64,000 bases of DNA. Source: Zychaea mexicana (Eukaryota; Mucoromycota; Mucoromycetes; Mucorales; Lichtheimiaceae). The position numbers and the translations under genes are program-made. The stretch covers positions 558,001 to 622,000 of the forward strand of contig NW_026516667.1 in the NCBI RefSeq assembly GCF_025766255.1. Direction: 5' to 3'. Shown piece after piece: positions 11,795 to 24,427 of this stretch. The notes under the pieces were generated by a model. The model saw only the letters and a program-made list of their open reading frames with translations, did no database searches and was not told where the DNA came from. Position 1 is the stretch's first letter, and every line of letters starts with the position of its first letter.

Positions 11795-14700
11795 AATTAG
11801 TGGAGGCGTCGCTAATTGTCCGGGACGTAATCTATAAAGGTACGATAATAGAGAGCAACCCGAGAGGAGAAAAGGGGGTTTGTTGGGGTAAGAGGGGGGC
11901 GCGAGAGAAAGAAAGAAAGAGAGGGTGAGCGTTTGGTTGTATAAGCGACTCTAGTTTCGCTTGTTGTAATATAATACAGTGCCCGTCGGGGGTAGTTATA
12001 AAGCCCTCGAGAAAGATATAAAAACACCCATAATTCTTAGGTTGAAACCAGAATTGATTCCCATCTTTTGAATAAGGACGACTTACAAAGTGTACGAGTG
12101 GGACTATAAAAGAAGTTATGCCTTGGTGTGGAATGTCTTGGGACAATTGGGATGAAGCAGTACTTTTTTTCAACTCGTCCAAGCGAATTTTTTGGATTTT
12201 GGGAGGCTTGTGGAGTGTCACACGAGAGCTAAGAAGCGTTCCAAAAATGGATAATACTTGTTGTCTGCTGTCGTTTGTTTTGAGATTAATACATAGCACA
12301 GTGAATTTGCGAAAGCAGGTAAAATAACCTGATGAAAGTGCTATCTGCCTCAAATCTGATAGCACATAGTTGTGCTTAGCGGAATTGACGCTTTGTAAAG
12401 CTTTGTAACAGCAGCGTAATAATATAGAGTAACACTTTATTATTTGATATGAGAAGGGAACCTCATCAAGGTAAACAGTCAGTTGTCAAGTTACTATGTT
12501 GTTGACAGCAAAAAGGATTAGCGTGATAACAGAAGCTCAAACCAATTTCCTCTCGGTTGAACACGACGCGTACGTAATCTGCTGTCTTTTGATATGCTTG
12601 ATATGAACGAAGAATGAATGGACAGTTCACCGAGAGTTGCTGATCTTAAAGTTCAAACAACCATGTTCAGCGCGACGACGCAAGCATGGCAGCTTAGAGA
12701 AAGTGGTGGGCTCGTGATACTTTTCACATACTTAATGGCAACAAGAGAAGAAAAGCAAGCAGTACTAGTAGAAAAGTGATACCTAATTGATTTCAGTCGG
12801 CCACTCTCTCGTCCATATCACAAGCATATGCTATAAGTTATCATACAATGCAGTATCAGAATATAAAGAAGACCAATTGAGTTTCTTTATTTCAACACGT
12901 TCATTGGTTCTTACAGTTAAAACAAATAATTTAAACTATTATACTTCTTCTTCTCGGCAACGATAAGATAAATATTTTAATTTTGATGAAACATCATTTT
13001 GCACACAGTATATCCTAAACATAATCAACATGAAGCATAAGCAACGACCAGTCATGTCATCATGCAACACGTTAATATTCCACTGTTTCTCACTATAAAT
13101 AACCGTAGTTGCTCTTTTTAAATGGGTCGTGATTATACAGTTACTTTGCATGATATGTAACTCTACTGCTGCTAGTTCTAACGCTTATCGGGTTCGAAGT
13201 TGCCTAAATTCTTAATGGAGGGCCTTCCATGGCGGATTTGGTGAAGGAGCTGAGTCGACGATTGATGGAAAAATCACCTTCATAGTTGCAAGTGTAGCCT
13301 TCATTGTAGCCTTTGCTTGCTACACTAAAGCAGGAAGTGGGACGAATTTTTTTTGGTAATGTCTTTAATGGAACCAGAGAACTCGTACGGAACAACATTT
13401 TTGATACCTGCAACAGAGTCAGCAGGCCCATCTTCAATATTCAATGTGGGGTTGATACCTTTTGATAAGCTTATGGTTCCCCTTGTGAAATGTGGTTTCT
13501 GTTCCAATTTGACGGCAAGCTCCACCTTTTGTCACATTGCACATTATCTGTGATGTGATTGTGCAAGTAGAGCATCGGTGTGTGGCGCCTCGAAAGATAG
13601 GAAAGATAGAGGGGCGAAAGCTGATCCAATGTTTCCTATATCATCAAACAGCTCTCCAATTACTAACCGACACATGGCTATCATATACTAAGAGCCGCAC
13701 ATGCAATATGATGCTTTACCTTTTCTTTTAAGACAATAAGTAATCACTGAGGGAATCTGGCAAACGACGAAGCTCGATATTTAGGCTCAAATGTATTTTA
13801 TTAGATAGGGTTCTGTAGTATAAATTGACCAAACATCCTCTTTGGTGTTCAAGATGATTGAATGAGCAAAATGAGAGTCTTTGTTACCATGTTACTTACA
13901 GACTATACCCCTCATAAGATAGTATTTTGTTAAATTTACTGATGAAGCGAGTACTTCAAAGTAACAATCTATCAAATCTCCCACCGCCACTTTTGCCACT
14001 TGTTCAGATTGAAAACTTGTATTACAAGTACTTGCCCACCACTTTTGATCCAGTTGAAGATCTTCGTATACATTTTTTTCAACTCTTTGACAACTGTAAC
14101 AGTGAGAGACGTTTTGCCATTCGACGAAATAAAACTACATTTTGTAAAAACGAGCTGACGGCTGATTAACCTGTAACTTTGGGAGTGACAGCATTTCATG
14201 CAGTGCAAAGTTGGTCCTTTCTCCGTCAAGGTACCAACCCGTCAAATGACGATTAAGCGAGGGGCAGATTCATAACGTGATGTCGCACTGGTGCCTGACG
14301 CTTCGGTTTCATTTTAGATACAGTGGTAGATTCGTTAGGTAATGGAATTGTACCGGTAACCATTACTGGTTGGTGAAGCGGTAATCTACGCATGTTTTAG
14401 TATATAGACCAAATTGCTGTTGTTTTTGTTAGCTTATTGTTACATTCATAGTTATTATAAGATACAGGGTTTTGTGGTAGTACTTCTGATACTAGATGGT
14501 TACCTTGGTATGGTATTAGAAAAAAGTCACTGGTAGATCTGCGATATACAAGACCTTCACAGACCTTTGAACATTGTAGTTTACTACGTCTTTAAGTACT
14601 CGGCTACAAGGATTTCATATAAAATGCATGTAATATGACGCTAATAGAACATAATAGTCAAAATCCCACGTTTGGCCTGTGTTAAATCTAGTGCCAATCG

Positions 14701-16527
14701 CTGCGGGCATTTGAAATATATGGTTACCGTATTTAGTAACACGGACGGCGTATGTACAGAAGTGTCTGAAAATGACTGGAAGAAGCATCATGATACTCAC
14801 GACAGTAGTAGGTAAAGATGCTTCAAAGCAAAACAATGATGACCGTCATCGCCTCATAACATCATCAACGTCACACATATCTTTGATGTGTCAATATTAC
14901 TATTATTGAGGTCCTTGGAGGTGCAGGTTTGCTGATATGTGGCCGGCCACGTCAATCGGATCTCTGACACACAGTCGAGACTATTTTTGGGTAATGCGCG
15001 CAAATTTGTTACACACTTTACACAACATAAACAACAAAAAAAGATTCTTGCGTGTCCTGGGTATCCCACTCTCACTTTCTTTAACGCAGCCCAATCGTGC
15101 TATTTGAAACAAGGCGTGCATTCTGTAATCACAATAAACAACAGATCTGCATTGCTGGATATCTGCACGCGTCCGTGTTGGTCTGAAAAGATCGCATACA
15201 ACAAGGCAGCAACACTGTGTGGTCAAGAGCAGTCTTTAGTAAACAAAACGAAAAGAAAACATACAGGGCCCATCATCATCTATTCGTTGTGTTGCAGTCG
15301 TACGCACACATAAACAGTCATAAGGCTTTATAGCTTGATGGTATATTTTCATGGATCAAAAGGATTTCGAATTTGGTATTCTCCCAATTTAAACAATAAT
15401 ATACAATGTGAAACATGTCTCTTGAAGCCAAAACTGGGCATGTCATTACGGTACTGCTTGTTCACATTCTCCAAGGAGCAGTTAACGATTTGCCCAGAAG
15501 GAGCGATTCCTAAAGCCATATCTTCATTAATAAAGTTTGAGAGACTTTGCCGTTTTTATCCACTTGGACACAAAGACGCAGCCCGTCACTGGCCGCAAAT
15601 TTTGGTGATCCCCGTTTTCTTCGTGAATCAAAGGGCATATCAAAACGACATGCCACACGAATTATATTGCTCGGGATAGAAACACAGAAAATAAACACAT
15701 CATTTACGCCAATTTGTCACTACTAAGCACGATGCAATGTTGCTGTACTTTATGCAAAACAGCAGCAGCAAGCCTTAATTGGCGTGTGCCGAATTAGTTT
15801 AGTTGAGTTCTCCGTGTATTTATGTACGTAATGGACGTATGGCTGATGAAGCGTATATAGCAAATGATTGTGAAAGACTTTTCTTGCTGCTGAGCAACGG
15901 CCGCTATCTTGTAAACGGCCGTAGAAAAGATACCTCACTTGACAAGCCGTCACTATTCGTCATTGTGAGTGTTTAGAGCAAAGTGAAATAAAAGAAAAAG
16001 AGGCGGGAAGTGCTACTAATAGTTAGAATTAAATATGATAGATCAGAACGCAGATTGGGAGAAAGAACAAGGAAGAAAGAAAGGGAACGCATTAGGGGGA
16101 AAAGAGGGGGAACGGCTATAGCAGATGATGAGACGGCGACCGACCAAACAAGAGGGAGCACCAGCCAGGGGGCTGAATGTGAGTGGCCCACCTGAGATCA
16201 CCTGCTGTCAGGATATCGCATACTGTTTATCCTTCTTCTGCAGCCATTACGACACAAGATCGCTTTTTATACGTGCTCATGATACATATGCGAACGAAGA
16301 AAAGGGGGTGGTTGCACTAAACAACCAGCGCTTAGCAGCAGCCGTAATGATGTTATTTGGAAAAATACTTGCGCTTTCCCCTTTCTTGTCCTTTCCAGAC
16401 AGTGCTGCTATTACTGTAGCGTGCGGGTGCCCCTTTTATTCCTTTCTCTTTCGTCTATTTTCCACTTCCTTTATTCTTACCCAACCTTCCCTCTACCTTA
16501 GTATTTTCTCTCATTTCTTTTGTTTGA
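11795..16527. other. Gene-poor intergenic stretch with uncertain ORFs
   Basis: About 4.7 kb without a recognisable intact gene; the broken frame at 13204-13528 is listed separately. A 177-codon minus-strand ORF (11832-12365) lies directly upstream of the transportin start and overlaps its promoter; only its middle looks protein-like. A 53-residue plus-strand ORF at 12618-12779 starts MDSSPRVADLKVQTTMF. A minus-strand segment at 15510-15698 (with DSRRKRGSPKFAASDGLRL) looks protein-like but cannot be extended. Pyrimidine-rich DNA before 16528 is probably the leader of the first VTC gene. Confidence 0.45.
13204..13528 (-). pseudogene. Frameshifted remnant of an unidentified small protein
   Basis: Two adjacent minus-strand frames look like one protein broken at a run of eight A (T8 at 13347-13354 on the plus strand). 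The first frame begins VELAVKLEQKPHF and continues through GTISLSKGINPTLNI and VVPYEFSGSIKDITKK. The second continues with CFSVASKGYNEGYTCNYEGD. Changing the run length by one or two bases would give about 108 residues. The composition, with glycine, aromatic and paired cysteine residues, suggests a small beta-rich or secreted domain, but I do not recognise the family. The break could be a real mutation or a homopolymer sequencing error. No start codon is seen; a possible splice acceptor lies just upstream (AAAG before GTGGAG). Confidence 0.4.
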
Positions 16528-19099
16528 ATGCTGACGACGGCAACGACGACGACGACGTTTAGTGAAGAGCTCGAACAGAATATATACGAACCATGGCGCT
16601 TCCAATATGTCTCATACGAGGCGATCCAGCGAGACATGCAACGACGTCAGGACCAAGGGTGGACCCGCAACGACGAGGCTGACTTTGAACGCACAATCCG
16701 TCTGGAAGCCGAAAAAGTAGACCAGTTCATCACACGCAAACAGCGAGAAATCGATTCCAGAGTAGCGTACTGTGAGCGCACGCTGATCCAGCAACGCCAA
16801 ACATCTGCTGGAACTAAACAAATGTACGACGCCATGGGCGAAGCCTTGACCGACATTCTAATCGACCTGAACGACCTTTCCAAATACACTCGCTACAACT
16901 TTTTGGCACTGACAAAGCTGATTAAGAGCCATGACGAATCAACAAATACCAACCGACAACAGCTACTGGTTGAGATCTCCAGATCCAAACAGCAGCCATT
17001 GGACCGACAGCGGTTCGATACGACTTTGGTCAAAATATCAACTTTGCACGATATTTGCAGACTGTATGGCGAAACCCGTACTGGTAATGCGGCTGCAGGT
17101 GCTGACCAAAATGCATTCGAGCGAGCCACAGCCAAATACTGGGTGCATCCAGACAATGTCACTGAATTGAAAGCCATTCTACTATTCCATCTGCCGGTCT
17201 TGGTTTTCAATCCAAACAAGCCTGTTGAAGCCAGCGACAGCGCCATTTCCAGTGTCTATTTCGACAATGACGATTACGATCTGTACAGTGGGCGCCTGGA
17301 GCGCGATGAAGGTGCTGAGGCCATCCGGTTCCGCTGGTATGGGCCCATGGAATCGCGCGACATATTTATTGAGCGCAAAACACACCATGCGCCTTGGCTT
17401 GATGGCGTGTCCGTCAAAGACCGCTTCCGGATGGATGTCGACAAAGTGGATGATTTCATATCCCAGCGCTACACCGCTGAGCAGTACGTCAGCGAACTCC
17501 GACAGAAAAACACGGATTCGGCCGTTATTGACCAAAATAAGTTTATTTTCACCGGCGTACAAAAGTCGATTCGTGAAAAGCGTCTGAGCCCAATCATGCG
17601 TGTGTTCTATAACCGCACAGCATTCCAAATTCCTGGCGACCAGCGCCTGCGTGTCTCCTTGGACACGGACTTGACATTTGTCCGTGAAGACATGGATCGC
17701 CGCAAAGGCTCCTGGCGTCGACCGGACATGGGCATTGACCATCCGTTCCGAAACCTGCCCGAGGACGACGTCTACCATTTCCCTTATGCTGTATTGGAAA
17801 CCAAGCTGCAGACACACCTGGGCCAAGAGCCACCAGAATGGTTATCACGACTGTTGGATTCTCGCTTAGTGTATGAAGTTCCACGCTTTTCCAAATATTT
17901 GCATGGCGCAGCCCATTTCTGGAAGCCTCGCTTGCCGTTGTTGCCATGGTGGCTCAGCGAGCTGGAGTTAGATATTCGCAATGCCAAGCAACCATCGGCA
18001 GGCGGTAACGACTTTACTGGTCTTTCCAGGTCCAAGAGCTTGAAGCCACTTATTGATGGCCGCTACCGTATGGGTTATCTAGAAAAGCAATTGGAGAAGC
18101 GTGCTACCATCAAGCGCCAGGCAAGCAAATCTGCTCAGCAACAGCAGCAGCCACGCGGCTATGCTGCCGGTGGCATGGTCACTGGTACAATCCCATCATC
18201 AAAACAACAGCAAGACGGTGCCCATGTTGTCCAAGTGAATCCATTTGACGATCCAATCTGGAACAGTAGCGAGCCACCGATGCTTGACTTTGAGCGCAAC
18301 TCACAAGCATCTCGTTCGTACAACAACATTGGCTCTAACGGCGTACGCAACCGCAGCAGCAACTATTTGACTTCTTCAGATACGCAACGCAATGGTTTTG
18401 TCGACAGCTCATCGACAGATCATTTGATGATAGAGCAACAGCAACGGGCAACACCGCGATCCATGTCTATCATGGATAATAGTGTCGTCGCCGACAATCC
18501 TACTAGCTACAGCAATTATAATATGGACAACAGGACTATCGTCCAAGCGCGCGACTCGGCTATGATCAAGGATGAATTTAGCAACGATAATCCCACAAGC
18601 GAAAAGAAAAAGAAAAAGAAGAACAAGGACAAAGACCAAGTCGAACGGCTTGAACCCAAAATATTTTTCGCCAACGAACGGACGTTTATCAACTGGCTTC
18701 AGTTTGCGGCGCTGATTCTTACGGCAGCGCTCATGTTGCTCAACTTTGGCGACGGTGTGAGCAAAATAGCAGGTGCCACCTTTTTCGGTATTTCCATGGT
18801 GTTGGCTTTGTATGCTTTCGGCCGTTACCGATATCGTGCTTGGCAAATCACCAACCGTCCTCGAATACGTTATGATGACATTTATGGCCCCATTGGTCTC
18901 TGCATCCTCGTTGTTGGTGCACTTATAGTAAGTAGATAGCCCTCGCCTATTATCTTTTTTATCTATTACTGGCTGAGTCTCTGGTTATAATAACATCTCT
19001 CTTTTAAAAAAAAAGGTCAACTTTGTCCTGCGTATGCAGCAGCCCCCATCCAGTTCGACGTATCTTGGCATCAACAATCAGACCCAACAGCAGACCTAA
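16528..19099 (+). CDS. VTC polyphosphate polymerase subunit, with divergent SPX domain
   Basis: Two exons (16528-18927, 19016-19099) give 827 residues. Order: SPX domain (about 11-175), VTC catalytic domain (about 200-500), a Gln/Ser-rich linker with a Lys-rich patch, and a C-terminal VTC1-like (DUF202) membrane domain (KIFFANERTFINWLQFAAL onward) with about three membrane segments. The family makes polyphosphate from ATP and feeds it into vacuoles or acidocalcisomes. The polymerase tunnel residues look intact: RFRWYG (R267, R269), IERKTHHAPW (K284), VSVKDRF, PYAVLETKLQTHLGQEPPEW and VPRFSKYLHG, where yeast Vtc4 has VPKFSK. The SPX part is unusual. The canonical MKFG start is replaced by a threonine run from an ACG repeat. 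The Lys that follows the conserved Tyr (Y30) is Gln34, and the usual KKHDK helix reads KSHDE (133-137). The catalytic domain is Vtc4-type rather than Vtc2/3-type. It lies 0.9 kb upstream of a paralogue on the same strand. Confidence 0.93.
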
Positions 19100-20030
19100 C
19101 TTCTAACAAATTATAGTACCCCTATTCTATATATCGGCAGTTGACTCTTTTTGTTTCGACATTCTTGCTACCTGTATTTTCATGATTGCATCACTTAGTT
19201 AAAAACGAACACGCGCACACACATTTAAATAAATTATATACCACATACATATCTTTTATAATATCAGCATTCGAAGGAGTTCTCCTGAGGTACCTCGCTA
19301 TTCAGACTGAACTACCAGATGCGCCAACGAAAGGAAAAATAGGTTACCAAAGTAAACCAAAAGAAGTCGTACCACAAACGATGTATGAGCAGGTATATGA
19401 CTATTGCGCCTGGTCATGATGAGCCAAGTAATTTACATACTGAATGTTGACCATAAGCAGCATAAAAACCAGGGACACGGAAAATTAAGCAATTTTATGA
19501 CACAGAAACAGAAACATCCGAGACAACAACACATAATGATCCAGATAAGTTTACCAGATGCAAAGTCGAGCTGATAATTCGACAAACAAACAAAAAGAGA
19601 GCATAACATATACGCAAAGTACGTATTTTGAGGGACACTATGGACTTATAAAGATGCAGCATTCCAAAAAGGGGAAGAAGGACATCGCGTTGCAAAAGAT
19701 GGGTACGAACTTCAATATACTACTAGCTACTAATGTCAGACAAGTACTTGTCTGATTCCTGATACCTTGATGTTCAAGTCACAACAGTATTGCTATCTTC
19801 ATCAAGGGTATCTTCAAACGCTTGTACTTAATGAAAAGGTACTGGTAGCGCATTTTGTTTCACATAAATCTGTTTGAGCTCTGAAGCCCTTGAATGGATG
19901 CGAGTTGATGGTGGCAAGCTAAACCCACACACACACACACACACCTCCCTCACCTGGAATTGGTTCAACTGGTTTGTCTTTTCCACATTCTTCTCCATTG
20001 TTTTGCAAAATCGAATAAAACAGCGACGGT
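19100..20030. other. Intergenic region between the two VTC genes
   Basis: It holds the 3' end of the first VTC gene and the promoter and leader of the second. Two short ORFs (19186-19419 and 19558-19755) show no family features. A CA repeat and a pyrimidine-rich leader lie in the last 110 bases before the downstream ATG. Confidence 0.6.
19926..19944. repeat. CA dinucleotide run in the presumed leader of the second VTC gene
   Basis: An almost pure CA run lying 87-105 bases upstream of the second VTC start codon, followed by a pyrimidine-rich stretch. It is probably in the 5' UTR or core promoter. Confidence 0.85.
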
Positions 20031-22591
20031 ATGAAGTTTGGTACGACCTTGCAAAATGAGATTTTTCCACCATGGCGGCTCTCGTATATCCAATACGACA
20101 TGCTCAAAATGGAGCTCAAGCAACGTCAGATGGACCACGGATGGTCAGAAGCAGACGAACAAGACTTTTCTGCTATGCTGGACAACGAGTTGAAAAAAGT
20201 GTACGATTTTGTTACAGCCAAGCTAGGTGAAGCAGAAGCACGGATTTGCTATTGCGAACGAACAGTCAAATCATTCATGTCCAATCAACGTTGGGCGTCC
20301 GAACAGAGCTGGCAAATCATGGACGATGCATTGACCGAAGTCTTGTTCGACATCAACGACTTGTCCAAGTTCACGCGGATCAACTATACTGGCTTCTTAA
20401 AGATGGTGAAAAAACACGACAAGTGGACAAATCTGGATTTGAAAACGCATTTCGTCGAGAAATTGCGCGAGTGGCCTTTGGATAACCAGCGGTTCGACGT
20501 GGCGATTGTCTTTATTTCCGCATTGCATGATATCTGTCGTCGACGGGGTAAACCAAGAACGGGTAATGCAGCAGCCGGTGGTGACCAGAACGCATTTGAG
20601 CGAGCAACGTCCAAATACTGGATTCATCCGGATAACGTCACTGAAGTCCAATCGATTATCCTGTTGCATCTGCCAGTGTTGATCTTCAACAAGGAAAAAG
20701 AATATGAAAGCACAGACTCGGCCATCTCGTCAGTGTATTTTGATAACGAAGATTTCGAGTTGTATACCGGTCGGTTGCAGCGGGATGAAAGCGCAGAGGC
20801 AATCCGGTTTCGGTGGTACGGTCCAAGTGATAAAGGCAGCGTGTTTATCGAGCGCAAGACACATCATGCACCATGGTTGAACGGTGTCTCTATCAAGGAT
20901 CGCTTTCGATTAGATGCAAGCGACGTGTCCAAGTTTATATCGGGCGAGCTGACGCCTGATGAAATTGCACGACGGCTAGAAGCTGATGGCGCGGATGAAG
21001 AATCTGTCAAACAGAGTCATTTTGTTGCCACTGGTATTCAAAAGTCGTTCAAGGAAAAAGATTTGCACCCCATGTGCCGTGTGTTTTACGACCGGACAGC
21101 GTTCCAACTTCCTGGCGACCAGCGTGTACGTATTTCCATTGACACAAACCTGACGTTTATACGCGAAGACAGTCTGGACGGCAAGCAGCGGCGCAAACCG
21201 GACGAATGGCACCGAGACGACGTGGGTGTAAAGTATCCATTCAACAACTTGCCCGAAGAGGATGTACTCCGATTTCCCTATGCTGTTCTAGAGGCCAAAA
21301 TCCAAACCCATCTTGGTCAACAAGCGCCAGAATGGTTGGACAAGTTGCTGCAATCACATTTGGTGCACGAAGTGCCCAAATTCTCAAAGTATCTTCATGG
21401 CGCCTCGTATCTCTATCGCAACCATATCCCGTTGCTACCTTGGTGGTTGTCGGAGATGGAGGTGGATATTCGCAAGCCGAGAGAAACCAACTTTGGCTTG
21501 AGTCGGTCCGGCTCATACAAACCCTTGATCGATGGCCAGTATCAGCGTGCTATGGCGACAGAGGAGCGGCGTATCGGCATGGTTGCAGATTCGATTCGAC
21601 GGTCGACCAAAATGCGGTCAGCAGAGCAACAAGATGCACTCCAAGTACCATCCAAAGAACAAGAACCAAAACAACAGCAGCAGCTACAATCAAGACCAAC
21701 GGGATATACTTTTCGTGATTCAGCCGGTGCCGAAACCTTGGTTGATCATCGTCAATCTTTACAACAGCAACCATACTTGATGCCAGCACCGATGGGTGCA
21801 CAGCAAAGCGCCGCTTATCTATCTGCTATGTCTGTGGAGAGTGACGGGCTATCTTCTGCATCCTCAATATTTAACGAGCAACCTGGTGCCACTGTGGTTA
21901 AAAAAGGTGACAATCCGCTCTACTATGGTCCACCTCCACCAGAGACCGCCGAGAACCTCAAGGAAAAAGAAGGGGACGAATTGGGCGATCCAGTCAACAC
22001 ACAAGACGGCGATATTTATGTGGATATCGACAAAAAGGAAGTGATACAAAAGAAGAAGGACAAGGGCAAGGATAAAGTGGAGGTAGTGGAGTTACAGCAA
22101 CGCCCTCTTGCCTTATGGGAAAAGATCCTGTTTGGTACTGGCAACGAAAAGCATTTGACGGTCAAGGATGCGGATGACAAGACCAAGAATATACCACTCA
22201 AAAAAATTAAGATCGAGCCAAAGGTGTTTTTCGCCAACGAACGTACATTTATCAGCTGGCTCCAGTTTTGTGCTCTTTTGTTGACTGTCGCTCTCAGCTT
22301 GCTCAACTTTGGTGACAGTGTCTCGCGTATTGCCGGTGGTATCTTTATTGGTATCTCAGCAGTGGTAGCGATCTATGCATTGTATCGCTTCGAAAAGCGA
22401 GCTTGGTAAGTAACAAAAAGTATGTCCATGTATTGTCACTACATCTTCCAGATTAACTTGGGATGCTTCCACTCTTTAGGATGATTAATCGTCGTATGCT
22501 TGGCCGCTATGATGATTTGTGGGGTCCTGCCGTACTCTGCTGTCTCTTGGTTGGCGCGCTTATTGTCAATTTTTACCTACGTTTTCGATAA
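20031..22591 (+). CDS. VTC polyphosphate polymerase subunit (Vtc4-type), canonical SPX domain
   Basis: Two exons (20031-22405, 22480-22591) give 828 residues with the same layout as the upstream paralogue. The start is the family's canonical MKFG. The SPX phosphate-sensor residues are all present: Y22, K26 and the KMVKKHDK helix, numbered as in yeast Vtc4. The catalytic core has KYWIHPDNVTEV, SAISSVYFDNEDF, RFRWYG, IERKTHHAPW, RTAFQLPGDQRVRIS, PYAVLEAKIQTHLGQ and VPKFSKYLHG. The C-terminal DUF202 domain begins PKVFFANERTFISWLQF and ends in a third membrane helix encoded by exon 2. Its likely role is ATP-driven polyphosphate synthesis and translocation across the vacuolar membrane, stimulated when inositol pyrophosphates bind SPX. 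The two VTC genes share an intron in the DUF202 region, though not at an identical site, so they are probably an old tandem duplication. Confidence 0.95.
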
Positions 22592-22745
22592 ATTTTATTC
22601 ACCTTCCTTCCACCTCTCATGCCCCGCTTCTTACTACTGCTACAACTACTACTGGATGCATTTTGAAACTTAATATATAATCAACCCGTCCATTTCGAGA
22701 TTACTACTATATTCTTAAGACCAATAAACAACGATATTGTACACT

Positions 22746-24243
22746 TTATTGACTCATTGCTCTAATGTTCTCGTACTGGCTCTTTGGAAATCGTAAATGA
22801 TTGGGCATTGAATCCAACTGACCACCCAACGACCGATAAACAGTGTTCAACAGGCTTCGCGGATGCTCACCCTTGTGGTCCGCGCTCAATTCCCAAAACA
22901 TGGCACCGCCCAATCCTTGCTGTTTGATATATTCACATTTTGCTTCTATCACTGCGGGTGTATCATAACTGATCAACTCTCGTTTAGCCGGATCATAGGA
23001 CCAAGAAGCCATCCGCTGCTCATCGACATATTCGGTCGCACCCGGTGGCGGCAAGTGTTTGTAATCAAGCATGCCCTTTTCCCAAGTTCCTTCGGGGATG
23101 TCGTTGAATGAGCTACCGGGGGTTTGTGAAGTATTGCAAAATCCACGACCGTATACGGGTAAGCCGAGCACCAATTTGTGAGGCGGTACGCCATTGCGCA
23201 TATAATCGCTCACGGCTTGATGGCCATTTAATTTGCCGCCGTACATGGCTGATTGGTGGCCACTTGTGCTGTCCCAAGAGCCGGCAAAATCGTATGCCAT
23301 CAGATAAAACAAGTCGACATAGGGTTCCATTTCGCGTAAGCGTAACAGTCGATAGTTGGATGGTCCACATGCGACGGCAAGTGTCAGTAACAGTCGCGGC
23401 TCGTTGGTTTGGCCAATGCTTTGTTGATACATGTCTAGTGCAATACGGATCTCGTATAATAAATGGATGAAATTAAAGGCTTCTTCAGGTGTCTTTGGAT
23501 ACTCCCAATCAATGTCTGTATGCAGTAAAAATACGTTGGAATAGGGATGATTAGTATAGATTCGCCGTACTTGCTTGTAAACATAAGTAGGTATAGCTTC
23601 TCCTTTTCCAACATTTCGCATGAATGACAACAACGTACCAATTCCATCAAGTCCAAGATCACCTACGTGCTTAATAGCTGATTGAACAAACCGTTGTCGC
23701 TTCTGTGGATCAGCAGCAACAGCACCAAAGTTTGTCGACCATGTCCATCCACCCACACTCAGTGTAACTTTCAAATGCCGGTTCTTCTGTTTCAAGAGAT
23801 ACAGTTGCTTAAAGTTGCCATTTAGATTGTTGCCTTGGTCATTCCAACTATCAGCTTGGTGGTCAATCGTTTGTTCTGGAGGAAAGTGCTTGTCCTTGTC
23901 TGCCCATACATCCTTTGCGTGTTTTCAAACAGTATGTCAATTTGCTCGCACTATGTTCAAGTACATGTACACGTTGGGAACCATGGGACTTACACCGAGC
24001 ACAATTTCGCCCGAAGGCTCTAAATTTGCAAAAGCATAGAGCAAATGGGTAAGTTTATGAGCATCGGCAGCGAGATCACAGACATTGTGATTGCGCGCAT
24101 AAATTCCCCTGCAGGTTGTAAGAAGTCTGAGTAAGAAGAAAGAATTCCAAAGACGTATAGATTTTTTACTTTCATGTTAAGGTGTACCAGTTGACAAAAT
24201 AGCCTGCAATGACGGGGCCATTGGTTGCTGGAGGAGGTTGCAT
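22746..24243 (-). CDS. GH18 chitinase without signal peptide
   Basis: Four exons (24188-24243, 23996-24108, 23639-23899, 22746-23515) close in phase to 399 residues. GH18 landmarks in order: GPVIAGYFVNWGIYARN (strand 1), LTHLLYAFANLEPSGEI, ADSWNDQGNNLNGNFKQL, LKVTLSVGGWTWS, the catalytic DGIDIDWE (residues 141-148; E148 is the proton donor), LFYLMAYDFAGSWD, LGLPVYGRGF and GGAMFWELSADH. The DxxDxDxE motif is split by the third intron after DGI. It hydrolyses beta-1,4-linked chitin, or chito-oligosaccharides. The N-terminus MQPPPATNG has no hydrophobic leader, so it is probably cytosolic or non-classically exported; this type is linked to hyphal wall remodelling or autolysis. No chitin-binding domain is present. 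It is convergent with the second VTC gene, with 154 bp between the ends. Confidence 0.93.
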
Positions 24244-24427
24244 CGTGTTTGTTGTATTAAGGAAATGAAAGAGTTAAGCGAATAAGTGAAAAACGCGGCC
24301 TTTTTTTCCCTAATATTTGCTTGGACTTTGTGTGCCACATGCAATCATTTTATGCCAAGATTTATTACGCGTAACGATATGCCTGGACCGATTAACCGGT
24401 CTTAGAAATGAAATGTCTACTTACGAT

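Noticed and set aside
13185..13215. GGTTCGAAG, resembling a tRNA T-loop
   Set aside because: The flanking bases do not form the T stem and no acceptor or anticodon arms are visible, so there is no tRNA.
16125..16562. 145-codon ORF before the first VTC gene
   Set aside because: It covers the pyrimidine-rich leader and overlaps the VTC start in another frame; Phe/Ser/Leu-rich, as expected from C/T tracts.
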